Made by a program: the position numbers and the translations under genes. The notes under the pieces were generated by a model. The model had not been told where the DNA came from. It did not search any database and worked only from the letters and a program-made list of their open reading frames with translations. A DNA stretch of 64,000 nt from Novosphingobium sp. RL4 (GTDB taxonomy: Bacteria; Pseudomonadota; Alphaproteobacteria; Sphingomonadales; Sphingomonadaceae): NCBI RefSeq assembly GCF_035658495.1, contig NZ_CP141944.1:3561402-3625401 (forward strand), in the 5' to 3' direction. Position 1 is the stretch's first letter, and every line of letters starts with the position of its first letter. Shown piece after piece: positions 25,188-33,051 of this stretch.

Positions 25188-26228
25188 ATGCGGGCTATGG
25201 GAGCATCAATGGCCGCCAACTCCAAGACCTCGGCGCTGATGGCGCGGGGATGCGAATTTCTCGGCAGCGAATATGCCATCCTGTGCGGCGCCATGTCCTG
25301 GGTATCCGAACGCAATCTCGTCTCGGCCATCAGCAATGCCGGCGGCTTTGGCGTCATTGCATGTGGTGCGATGAACCCCGAGCTCCTCGACAAGGAGATC
25401 GAAGGGACGCGCGCCCTGACCGACAAGCCTTTCGGTGTCAACCTCATCACCATGCATCCGCAGCTCTTCGAGCTGATCGCGGTCTGCGCGAAGCACAAGG
25501 TCGGCCATGTCGTGCTGGCCGGCGGCATTCCGCCCAAGGGCAGCGTCGAGGCGATCAAGGAATCGGGCGCCAAGGTGATCTGCTTCGCGCCCACGCTGGC
25601 GCTGGGCAAGAAGCTGCTGCGCTCCGGCGCCGACGCGCTGGTGATCGAGGGCATGGAAGCCGGCGGCCACATCGGCCCGGTTTCCACTTCGGTGCTGGCC
25701 CAGGAAATCCTGCCCGCGCTCGCCGCCGACAACCTCGTCTTCGTGGCGGGCGGTATCGGCCGGGGCGAGGCCATGGCCGGATACCTGGAAATGGGCGCGG
25801 CGGGCGTGCAGCTCGGCACCCGTTTTGCCTGCGCAAGCGAATCCATCGCTCACGCCGATTTCAAGAAGGCGTTCTTCCGGGCCTCGGCACGCGATGCGGT
25901 TGCCTCGGTGCAGGTCGATCCGCGCCTGCCGGTGATCCCGGTGCGCGCGCTCAAGAACAAGGGCACCGAGGAATTCACCGCCAAGCAGATCGAAGTCGCC
26001 AAGCGCCTCGATTCCGGTGAACTGGACATGGGCCAGGCGCAGCTTTCGATCGAGCACTTCTGGGCAGGCGCGCTGCGCCGCGCGGTGATCGACGGCGACG
26101 TCGAGAGCGGCTCGGTCATGGCCGGCCAGTCGGTGGGCATGGTCAGCAAGGAAGAGCCGGTCGCGGACATCATCGCCGCCCTCCTGGCCGAATCCGAAGC
26201 GGCGCTTTCCAACCGCTCCGCTGCCTGA
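25188..26228 (+). CDS. Nitronate monooxygenase/2-nitropropane dioxygenase family protein
   Basis: A 346-residue FMN TIM-barrel protein. [19 protein letters not shown] and [19 protein letters not shown] form the flavin-binding N-terminal strands; [14 protein letters not shown] and [20 protein letters not shown] hold the phosphate-binding loops (EAGGH; GGIG). The family includes nitronate monooxygenase and enoyl-ACP-reductase-like FabK enzymes; the actual substrate cannot be told. Starts at 25188, 25197 and 25209 are possible. It is followed after 11 bases by purU, probably the same transcript. Confidence 0.85.
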   Translation: MRAMGASMAANSKTSALMARGCEFLGSEYAILCGAMSWVSERNLVSAISNAGGFGVIACGAMNPELLDKEIEGTRALTDKPFGVNLITMHPQLFELIAVCAKHKVGHVVLAGGIPPKGSVEAIKESGAKVICFAPTLALGKKLLRSGADALVIEGMEAGGHIGPVSTSVLAQEILPALAADNLVFVAGGIGRGEAMAGYLEMGAAGVQLGTRFACASESIAHADFKKAFFRASARDAVASVQVDPRLPVIPVRALKNKGTEEFTAKQIEVAKRLDSGELDMGQAQLSIEHFWAGALRRAVIDGDVESGSVMAGQSVGMVSKEEPVADIIAALLAESEAALSNRSAA

Positions 26229-26239
26229 GGCCCGAACCA

Positions 26240-27094
26240 ATGGCTGAACCGCTGATCCTCGCGCTGTCCTGCACCGACCGTCCCGGCATCGTCGCCCGCG
26301 TTACCGGCTACCTCGCGCAGGCGGGCGGCAACATCATCGAGGCGCAGCAGTTCAACGACCTCGAGGAAGACAAGTTCTTCATGCGCGTGGCCTTCGATCC
26401 GGGCTCCGCGGATCGCGAGGCGTTCAGCGAAGGGTTCGGCGCGATCGCGCACGAATACGGCATGGCCTGGTCGATGACCCGGCGCGACCGCCCGCGCCGG
26501 GTGCTGCTGCTGGTCAGCAAGTTCGACCACTGCCTCGCCGACCTGCTCTACCGCCAGCGCATCGGCGAAATGGCGATGGAAGTGGTGGGGATCGTCTCCA
26601 ACCACCCGCGCGAGGCGATCAACTCGCTGATGATCGGCGATATCCCGTTCCATCATCTGCCCGTCACGCGGGACACCAAAGCCCATCAGGAAGCGCAGAT
26701 CCGTGCGCTGGTGAACGAGACCCGGGCCGAACTGGTGGTGCTGGCGCGCTACATGCAGATCCTCTCGGACGAGATGGCGGCCTTCCTTTCGGGGCGCTGC
26801 ATCAATATCCACCACTCGTTCCTGCCGGGCTTCAAGGGCGCCAAGCCCTATCACCAGGCCCATGCGCGCGGCGTGAAGATGATCGGCGCCACCGCGCACT
26901 ACGTCACCGCCGACCTCGACGAAGGCCCGATCATCCACCAGGACGTGGAAACCGTGACTCACGCCGATACGCCCGAGGACATGGTCCGCAAGGGCCGCGA
27001 CATCGAGCGCCGCGTGCTGGCAGAGGCCGTGCGCCTGCATCTTGAGGACCGCGTGCTCCTGAACGGTTCGCGCACGGTGGTCTTCCGAAGCTGA
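26240..27094 (+). CDS. purU: Formyltetrahydrofolate deformylase
   Basis: 284 residues. An N-terminal ACT-like domain ([23 protein letters not shown], ~6-28) for glycine/methionine regulation is followed by a formyltransferase-fold catalytic domain with [29 protein letters not shown] and [13 protein letters not shown], where Asn, His and Asp catalyse release of formate from 10-formyl-THF. Complete in length. It balances one-carbon pools. Probably cotranscribed with the preceding NMO-like gene. Confidence 0.95.
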   Translation: MAEPLILALSCTDRPGIVARVTGYLAQAGGNIIEAQQFNDLEEDKFFMRVAFDPGSADREAFSEGFGAIAHEYGMAWSMTRRDRPRRVLLLVSKFDHCLADLLYRQRIGEMAMEVVGIVSNHPREAINSLMIGDIPFHHLPVTRDTKAHQEAQIRALVNETRAELVVLARYMQILSDEMAAFLSGRCINIHHSFLPGFKGAKPYHQAHARGVKMIGATAHYVTADLDEGPIIHQDVETVTHADTPEDMVRKGRDIERRVLAEAVRLHLEDRVLLNGSRTVVFRS

Positions 27095-27152
27095 CACTTG
27101 CAGGGCGGCGATCATCGTTCGATGGTGCCGCCTCTGCCAGGGGAGAGAGCCC

Positions 27153-27554
27153 ATGCCCGTCAACGGTGTCGATCACGTCAATATCCTTACCGACGATCTT
27201 GAGGCGACCGCCTCGTTCTACGAACGGGTGCTCGGCCTCACCCGCAGCGACAATCCCACGATCGCCAAAGGCATCGCCGGCTACTGGATGCGCGATGCGG
27301 CGGGCCATGCGATCGTCCACCTCGTGGACCGCACCACCGCGCCGGGCCGCTACGACGAATACCGGCCCGGACAGCCGACCAACGCGCTCCACCATTTCGC
27401 CCTGCGCTGCTCGGGCTTTGCCGAAACGGTGGCCACGATCGAGCAGCTCGGCCTTGCGCACCGGGTGATGGAACACCCCGGCCTCGGCCTGCGGCAGGTG
27501 TTCCTGGTGGACCCCAATGCGGTGAACCTCGAACTCAACTTCCCCGGAGACTGA
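27153..27554 (+). CDS. VOC family protein
   Basis: A 133-residue glyoxalase-fold protein: VNGVDHVNILTDDLEATASF with the metal-ligand His at ~7, HAIVHLVDR, NALHHFALRCSGF and a C-terminal FLVDPNAVNLELNF containing the second-half Glu. The H...H...E pattern is retained, so a metal centre is likely, unlike the more divergent pair at 1.6-2.5 kb. Ribosome site ggggagag. Substrate unknown. Confidence 0.88.
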   Translation: MPVNGVDHVNILTDDLEATASFYERVLGLTRSDNPTIAKGIAGYWMRDAAGHAIVHLVDRTTAPGRYDEYRPGQPTNALHHFALRCSGFAETVATIEQLGLAHRVMEHPGLGLRQVFLVDPNAVNLELNFPGD

Positions 27555-27649
27555 AATCCGGCATTCCGGCAAGCAGGCCCTCGCCATGGCCTTCGCGGTT
27601 GGGTAGCCTTGGCGGCAACCACCTGATTTCAAGACCGGAGCGCTTTTCG

Positions 27650-28534
27650 ATGTGTGACGATTTCACCGCCGAGGCCGAAGACGCCAACCTTGCCCGGCGC
27701 GGGCTCAATCGCCGGCAGTTCGCCGCGATCGGCGCCGGCGCGGCGGCCGGAGCCGCCCTTACCGGCTGCACCAACGTGATGAAGCTGCGCGGCGCCAATG
27801 CGCTGAACGAGCGGATGGTCTCGATCACCACGGCGGACGGCGTGGCCGACGCCTTCTTCGTCCACCCGGCCAAGGGCAGCCATCCCGCCGTCATCCTCTG
27901 GCCCGATATCGCCGGCCTGCGCGAGGCGAAGAAGATCATGGCCCGCACGCTCGCCGCCGAAGGCCACGCCGTGCTTGTCGTGAACCCCTATTATCGCGGC
28001 GAGCCCGCCCCCGTGTTCGAAAGCTTCGCCGCCTTCCGCACGCCGGAAGGGCAGGCCAAGGTCGCTCCGCTGCGCGCCGCGCTCACGCCCGACGCCATCA
28101 CCCGCGATGCCCGTGCCTATGTCGCCTTCCTCGATGCCCAGAAGGCCGTGGATACGAAGCGCGGGATCGGCAGCAACGGCTATTGCATGGGCGGCCCCTT
28201 CACCGTCCGTACGGCGGCGGCAGTACCGGGACGGGTCCGCGCGGCGGCTTCCTTCCACGGCGCCGGCCTCGTCACCGACCAGGACGACAGCCCCCACCGC
28301 CTTCTGGCGCGCACGCAGGCCTCCTATCTCTTCGCCATCGCCCGCAACGACGATGCGAAGCAGCCGGACCAGAAGACCGACCTGAAGCAGGCCGCCTCCG
28401 CCGCCGGACGCCCCGCCGAAGTCGAGGTCTACCCCGCCGATCACGGCTGGTGCGTGCCCGATTCGCCGGCATGGGACCCGGATGCGGCGGACAAGGCATG
28501 GCAGCGGATGCTCGCGCTCTACGCCGCGCTCTAG
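27650..28534 (+). CDS. Dienelactone hydrolase family protein, Tat-type lipoprotein
   Basis: A 294-residue alpha/beta-hydrolase with an unusual N terminus: CDDFTAEAE, then a twin-arginine motif NRRQFAAIGAG (Arg 21-22), a hydrophobic stretch and lipobox LTGC (Cys 40). The DLH catalytic Cys is in GYCMGG (~179), Asp in ARNDDAK (~234), His in ADHGWC (~265). It is therefore predicted to fold in the cytosol and be exported by Tat and perhaps lipidated. Ribosome site ggag before ATG 27650. The substrate is an ester or lactone, not further defined. Confidence 0.87.
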   Translation: MCDDFTAEAEDANLARRGLNRRQFAAIGAGAAAGAALTGCTNVMKLRGANALNERMVSITTADGVADAFFVHPAKGSHPAVILWPDIAGLREAKKIMARTLAAEGHAVLVVNPYYRGEPAPVFESFAAFRTPEGQAKVAPLRAALTPDAITRDARAYVAFLDAQKAVDTKRGIGSNGYCMGGPFTVRTAAAVPGRVRAAASFHGAGLVTDQDDSPHRLLARTQASYLFAIARNDDAKQPDQKTDLKQAASAAGRPAEVEVYPADHGWCVPDSPAWDPDAADKAWQRMLALYAAL

Positions 28535-28559
28535 CCGCCGAACGTCGCCCGATCGTCAC

Positions 28560-28586
28560 TTGCCCGTTAACGCCGGGTTACAATAG
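28560..28586 (+). promoter_or_regulatory. Likely PBP1A promoter
   Basis: TTGCCC (28560-28565), 15 bases, CAATAG (28581-28586) followed by GCGCG: the same spacing and GC discriminator style as the tRNA promoters, with TACAAT (28579-28584) as an alternative -10. About 65 bases upstream of the ATG. Sequence-only. Confidence 0.4.
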
Positions 28587-28650
28587 GCGCGTCCACGGTG
28601 TAGGAAGCGCTCGGGCCGCCTGGTCCGCTTAAGGGATTTATACCTCGAAA

Positions 28651-30891
28651 ATGGCCAATGATTCCGGCCGGCGCCGCTCCTCCAGCGGGCCTTCCTCCCC
28701 TGCCAAGAAGAAACCCCTCTGGCGCCGAATCGTTCGCGGCGTCCTGATCTGGGGCTCTGCACTTGCCATTCTGGGCGTGATCTTCCTGGGCACCGCCGTC
28801 GTCTTCACGATGAGCGAGCTGCCGGAATACGATTCGCTCAAGAGCAGCCAGAACGGCCAGATGATCGTGGTCCGCGCGCGGGACGGGACGGAACTCGTCT
28901 CGCTCGGGCCGAGCTACGGCAAGTGGCTGAGCTACGACCAGATTCCCGCCGTCATGAAGGGCGCGATGGTCTCGGTCGAGGATCGCCGCTTCCGCGAGCA
29001 TATCGGCGTTGACGCGCTGGGCCTGCTGCGCGCCGTCTACGTCTCGACGACGACGGGCGGCCGCGCCAAGGCAACCTCGACGATCACGCAGCAGCTTGCC
29101 CGCAACGTATTCCTCAACAACAGCCGCTCCTTCACGCGCAAGGCGCGCGAAGCGGTGCTGGCGCTGGCGCTGGAACGCAAGTTCACCAAGGACCAGATCC
29201 TCGAACTCTACCTCAACAAGGTCTATTTCGGCGGCGGCGCCTATGGCATCGACGCGGCCAGCCGCAAGTTCTTCGGCCATCCCGCCACCGAACTCTCCAC
29301 CGCCGAGGCCGCGATCATCGCCGGCCTGGTGAAGGCCCCTTCGAACTATTCGCCCACCGCCGACGTCGCGGCCGCCAAGGACCGCGGCGAAGTGGTGCTG
29401 GGCCTGATGGTCAAGAACGGCGCGATCACGCAGCAGGAAGCCGATCAGGCCGACATCGCCGACGTGAACGTGGTCCATGAAAAGGGCCAGAACGCGGTCC
29501 GTTATTTCACCGACTGGGCCCTGCCCCAGCTCGACACGCTGCTGCCCGACACGAACGAGCCGATCGAGGTCTGGACCACGCTCGATCCGAAGATGCAGCA
29601 GGCGGCCACCAGTTCGATCGTCGCCAACGTGCCCAAGGGCGCGCAGGGCGCGCTCGTCAGCCTCGACCGCGACGGCGCCGTGCTGGCGATGGTCGGCGGC
29701 ACGGACTACGTGAATTCGAACTATAACCGCGCCACCACCGCGATGCGCCAGCCCGGCTCGGCGTGGAAGCTGTTCGTCTACCTCTCCGCGCTCGAAGCCG
29801 GCTACACGCCGGACGACCGCGTGGTGGACGAACCGGTGACGATCGACGGCTGGAGCCCGCAGAACGACGGCCGCAACTTCGCCGGCCAGATCGATATCCG
29901 CACCGCCTTCGCCTATTCGAAGAACACCGTCGCCGCGCAGCTCGGCAACGAGGTGGGCTTCGGCACCGTGGCCTCGATGGCGCGGCGCTTCGGCATCACC
30001 ACCCCGATCAACACCAAGCCCGCCATGGTGCTGGGCACCTCCGAAGTGCGCGTGATCGACATGACCCGCGCCTTCGCCGCGGTTTCCGCCGGCGGCACCT
30101 CGGTGGAGCCCTATGGCATCGTCAAGGTGACGACGTCCTCGGGCGAAGTGCTCTACGAACACAAGTCGGTGCGCGGACAGGTTCTGGTGCCGCCCAACGT
30201 GGCCGCCGGGATCACCGACCTGCTGCAGACGACCGTGGCCACCGGCACCGGCCGCGCCGCGCAGATCGGGCGCCCCGTGGCGGGCAAGACCGGCACCACC
30301 AGTTCGAACAAGGACGGCTGGTTCCTCGGCTTCTCCAGCGGCATCACCACCGGAGTCTGGATGGGCCGCGACGATGCCCGCCCGGTCGGCGGCCTTTCCG
30401 GCGGCCATGCCCCGGCACGCGCCTTCTCCGATTACATGAAGGTCGCGGTGGCCAAGCGCCCGGTCGAACAGTTCGACACCGAGGTGAAGCTGCCCGAATG
30501 GCAGCTCGAACCCGACGACGAGGCGATGCAGGGCAACCCGAACGACTATTACTACGTCGACGAGAACGGCAATATCGTCCAGCCCGGCCCGGATGGCCAG
30601 GGCGCGGGTCAGGGCCCGGACGGCCAGCCGCGCTACGAGGATGGTTCGGTCGGTCCCGGCCCCGGCCCCGGCCAGCCGCAGATGCCCGACTATGGCCCCG
30701 CACAGTCGCCGCCGCCGGCCGCCAACAGCGACTTCCTCGACCGCGCCACCGGGCGCGGCCAGCAGGACGATCCGGGCCTTCGCGCCGGACAGGGACTGGG
30801 GACGGGCGCGCCCCGCCCAACCGCCGGCACTCCCCGCCCCGCCGCCACGCGCAGCCCCGCCCCGGTCGCCACCCGCACGCCGGGCAACTGA
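28651..30891 (+). CDS. mrcA: Class A penicillin-binding protein, PBP1A type
   Basis: A 746-residue bifunctional peptidoglycan synthase. A basic cytosolic N terminus and one TM helix (~29-53) precede the GT51 glycosyltransferase domain (catalytic Glu in SVEDRRFREH, ~110; ATSTITQQLARN; KVYFGGGAYGI) and the transpeptidase domain with S370-x-x-K (GSAWK), SKN (423-425) and KTGT (546-549), all intact. The C terminus from ~620 is a Gly/Pro/Gln-rich, presumably disordered tail of over 100 residues. Followed by a textbook terminator. Symbol by family analogy. Confidence 0.94.
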   Translation: MANDSGRRRSSSGPSSPAKKKPLWRRIVRGVLIWGSALAILGVIFLGTAVVFTMSELPEYDSLKSSQNGQMIVVRARDGTELVSLGPSYGKWLSYDQIPAVMKGAMVSVEDRRFREHIGVDALGLLRAVYVSTTTGGRAKATSTITQQLARNVFLNNSRSFTRKAREAVLALALERKFTKDQILELYLNKVYFGGGAYGIDAASRKFFGHPATELSTAEAAIIAGLVKAPSNYSPTADVAAAKDRGEVVLGLMVKNGAITQQEADQADIADVNVVHEKGQNAVRYFTDWALPQLDTLLPDTNEPIEVWTTLDPKMQQAATSSIVANVPKGAQGALVSLDRDGAVLAMVGGTDYVNSNYNRATTAMRQPGSAWKLFVYLSALEAGYTPDDRVVDEPVTIDGWSPQNDGRNFAGQIDIRTAFAYSKNTVAAQLGNEVGFGTVASMARRFGITTPINTKPAMVLGTSEVRVIDMTRAFAAVSAGGTSVEPYGIVKVTTSSGEVLYEHKSVRGQVLVPPNVAAGITDLLQTTVATGTGRAAQIGRPVAGKTGTTSSNKDGWFLGFSSGITTGVWMGRDDARPVGGLSGGHAPARAFSDYMKVAVAKRPVEQFDTEVKLPEWQLEPDDEAMQGNPNDYYYVDENGNIVQPGPDGQGAGQGPDGQPRYEDGSVGPGPGPGQPQMPDYGPAQSPPPAANSDFLDRATGRGQQDDPGLRAGQGLGTGAPRPTAGTPRPAATRSPAPVATRTPGN

Positions 30892-30909
30892 CCCTGGCGA
30901 CAGGAAAAC

Positions 30910-30941
30910 AAAAAGGCCCGGAGACAGCTCCGGGCCTTTTT
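30910..30941 (+). terminator. Rho-independent terminator after PBP1A gene
   Basis: A perfect 14-bp stem AAAAAGGCCCGGAG / CTCCGGGCCTTTTT with ACAG tetraloop; the A and T arms make it work in both directions, serving also the convergent Lon-domain gene. Confidence 0.93.
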
Positions 30942-30982
30942 CGTTGGAAGACGCCGCACACTTCCATGTGCAGGGCGTGGCC

Positions 30983-31603
30983 TTACTGAAGCGTCACGCC
31001 TTCATCGTCGCCGTCGTCGCTGCGGCGGCCGAAGAACTGCATGAGCTGGACCAGCAGTTCGCAGCGCAGCGGCAGGCTGTCCGCTTCGAGCAGGGCCTGC
31101 TTGGCGGCGGCATCGAACGGCGCGATCTGCGAGACGCCGTTGATGAGCGACTGGTCGTCCAGCCGGCCGACCTGGTCCCAGTCCACCGCATAACCCTGCG
31201 CATCGGCGAAGCGCTTGGCCTCGCGCTCGAAGCTGGCGCGTTCGATCGGGGCCAGCACTTCGTCCTCGCGGTCAGGCAGGAGCTCGGCTTCGACCTGCCG
31301 GAACGGGGTCGTCACATCGAGTTCGCGCAGCACGCGGAACCGCGATTCGCCGGTGAGCAGGATATTGAACCGCCCATCCTCCAGCGCCTCGACATCGCCG
31401 ATCCGCCCGAGGCAGCCCACCGCGTAAAGCGGCGCGCCTTCCTGCGGGCGTTGCGGCTGGATCATGCCGATTCGCCGATCCCGCGCGAGCGCGTCGCTCA
31501 CCATCGCCCGGTAGCGGGGCTCGAAGATGTGGAGCGGCAGTTGCAGCCCCGGATAGAGCACCGCGCCCGGCAGCGGGAAGATGGTGATCCGCGCCACCGT
31601 CAA
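30983..31603 (-). CDS. LON substrate-binding (PUA-like) domain protein
   Basis: A 206-residue stand-alone Lon N-terminal domain: ITIFPLPGAVLYPGLQLPLHIFEPRYRAM is the signature opening and GCLGRIGDVEALEDGRFNILLTG the second block. There is no ATPase or protease domain, so it is not Lon; such proteins are thought to bind unfolded substrates. The first start is a TTG at 31603 overlapping the cnoX stop (TTGA); a GTG at 31597 is possible. It follows cnoX in one transcript, which suggests a shared protein-quality role. Confidence 0.88.
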   Translation of the reverse strand: MTVARITIFPLPGAVLYPGLQLPLHIFEPRYRAMVSDALARDRRIGMIQPQRPQEGAPLYAVGCLGRIGDVEALEDGRFNILLTGESRFRVLRELDVTTPFRQVEAELLPDREDEVLAPIERASFEREAKRFADAQGYAVDWDQVGRLDDQSLINGVSQIAPFDAAAKQALLEADSLPLRCELLVQLMQFFGRRSDDGDDEGVTLQ

Positions 31604-32502
31604 CCGAACAGTACGGTGGAGAGCTTGCGGCGCGTGGCGGAGACCCAGGGGTCCTCAAGGCCGGTCACCTCGAAGATCTGGAGCAGCTTGGCGCGGGCGG
31701 CGCCTTCGTTCCACTCGCGGTCGGCGGCGACCATGCGCAGCAGCACCTCCGCCGCGGCATCGCGTTCGCCGGCGGCGAATGCGGCATTGGCGAAAGCGAA
31801 CTGCGCCTCCATGTCGGCGGGACGCTCGGCAGCGGCGGCGCGCAATGCGGCAAGCTCGCTGTCCTCGGGCTTGTCCTTCGCCAGCGCCAGCGCGGTGCGG
31901 GCGCGTTCCAGCAGCGGATCGGCGGCAAGTTCGCCTTCGAGACTGTCGAGCACCTGCCCGGCCTCGTCGATGCGGCCCGCCAGCACCAGCGCGCGCACGA
32001 ACCCGGCCAGCACTTCGGCATTCTCAGGCGCGAGTTCGAGGATCTGCATGAAGGTCGCGGCGGCACGCTCGCCGTCACCCTCCGCCAGCGCTTCCTCGCC
32101 CATGGCGATCAGCGGCGCGATATCGTGCTGCGGCTCGGCCCCGCCCGGCTGGACCGGCAACTGCGACAGCAGCTGGTCGAGGGTGGCCTTCAGCTGCGAT
32201 TCGGTGCGCGCACTGGTAAGGTCCGCCACCGGTTGCCCCTGGAAGATCGCATAGACCGTCGGGATCGAACGCACCTGGAACTGCGATGCGATGAACTGCT
32301 CTTCATCGACATTCACCTTGGCAAGGATCACGCCCTTGTCGGCATAGTCCGCCGCCACTTTTTCCAGCACCGGGGTGAGCGCCTTGCACGGCCCGCACCA
32401 TTCGGCCCAGAAATCGAGAATCACCAGCTGCGTCATCGACGGTTCGGCCACTGTCTTGCGGAACCGGTCGACCGCCTTCTGTTCGTCGAGGTTGAGACCC
32501 AT
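31600..32502 (-). CDS. cnoX: Thioredoxin-TPR co-chaperone CnoX (YbbN-like)
   Basis: 300 residues: a thioredoxin domain (~1-108) with an intact WCGPC active site (VILDFWAEWCGPCKAL) and cis-Pro strand SIPTVYAIF, then a linker and TPR-like helical repeats to the end. Family members hold unfolded proteins and hand them to DnaK or GroEL. The redox-active CxxC differs from the E. coli protein. ATG 32502 is preferred over a TTG at 32511. Coupled to the downstream Lon-domain gene by a 4-base overlap. Confidence 0.9.
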   Translation of the reverse strand: MGLNLDEQKAVDRFRKTVAEPSMTQLVILDFWAEWCGPCKALTPVLEKVAADYADKGVILAKVNVDEEQFIASQFQVRSIPTVYAIFQGQPVADLTSARTESQLKATLDQLLSQLPVQPGGAEPQHDIAPLIAMGEEALAEGDGERAAATFMQILELAPENAEVLAGFVRALVLAGRIDEAGQVLDSLEGELAADPLLERARTALALAKDKPEDSELAALRAAAAERPADMEAQFAFANAAFAAGERDAAAEVLLRMVAADREWNEGAARAKLLQIFEVTGLEDPWVSATRRKLSTVLFG

Positions 32503-32645
32503 GCTGGCCAAGGTATGTGCTCCCGTGAAAATCGAATGGCCCCCTAGATCGTCTCTCGGGACAGATTTGTGAAGGGTTCATGTCCGGTTAGGTGCCGTTT
32601 AGGTGTCGTTCTGTCATGCTTCGAAAAATTCTTTCGATTTTCCTC

Positions 32646-32679
32646 TTGCGGCCTCCAAAAGGCACTGCTAGTGGCGCGC
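32646..32679 (+). promoter_or_regulatory. tRNA-Gly promoter with GC-rich discriminator
   Basis: TTGCGG (32646-32651), 15 bases, GCTAGTGGCGCGC (32667-32679), 60 bases before the first tRNA-Gly. The 13-base core and spacing are identical to those before tRNA-Leu at 12058-12091, and a C/T-rich stretch follows in both. This strongly suggests a shared stable-RNA promoter class with stringent-type discriminator. Confidence 0.7.
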
Positions 32680-32726
32680 CTCCACCCCGGACCTGCCGGA
32701 CACTCCAGCAGGTCTTGAACGTCAGA

Positions 32727-32801
32727 GCGGGCGTAGCTCAGGGGTAGAGCACAACCTTGCCAAGGTTGGGGTCGAGGGTTCGAATCCCTTCGCCCGCTCC
32801 A
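32727..32801 (+). tRNA. tRNA-Gly (anticodon GCC), copy 1
   Basis: 75 bases with encoded CCA (32799-32801). Acceptor GCGGGCG/CGCCCGC perfect; anticodon stem CAACC/GGTTG; loop TTGCCAA, anticodon GCC at 32759-32761; T-arm GAGGG TTCGAAT CCCTT. Decodes GGC/GGU. Confidence 0.98.
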
Positions 32802-32847
32802 GTTCACATAGGGATTTCCGGTTCGCCGGACGTCTCCAAACGCCAGA

Positions 32848-32922
32848 GCGGGCGTAGCTCAGGGGTAGAGCACAACCTTGCCAAGGTTGGGGTCGAGGGT
32901 TCGAATCCCTTCGCCCGCTCCA
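32848..32922 (+). tRNA. tRNA-Gly (anticodon GCC), copy 2
   Basis: Base-for-base identical to the copy 121 bases upstream, including CCA. The spacer between them (46 bases) has no evident promoter, so both are probably cut from one precursor. Confidence 0.98.
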
Positions 32923-33051
32923 GTTTCCTTCGGTGGAAAATCCAGACATTCCAGGAACCTGCATCCACACCTCGTGGATGTCCTGATTCGCCTGCTCATA
33001 CGCCGTGAACCCTGTTCGCCTAATCTCGCCGTGGCTTTCGCGGAGGGGAAC

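Noticed and set aside
32878..33051. Upstream extension of the glycosyltransferase frame starting inside tRNA-Gly copy 2
   Set aside because: The extension reads through the tRNA and has no homology; the GTG at 33052 has a strong ribosome site.
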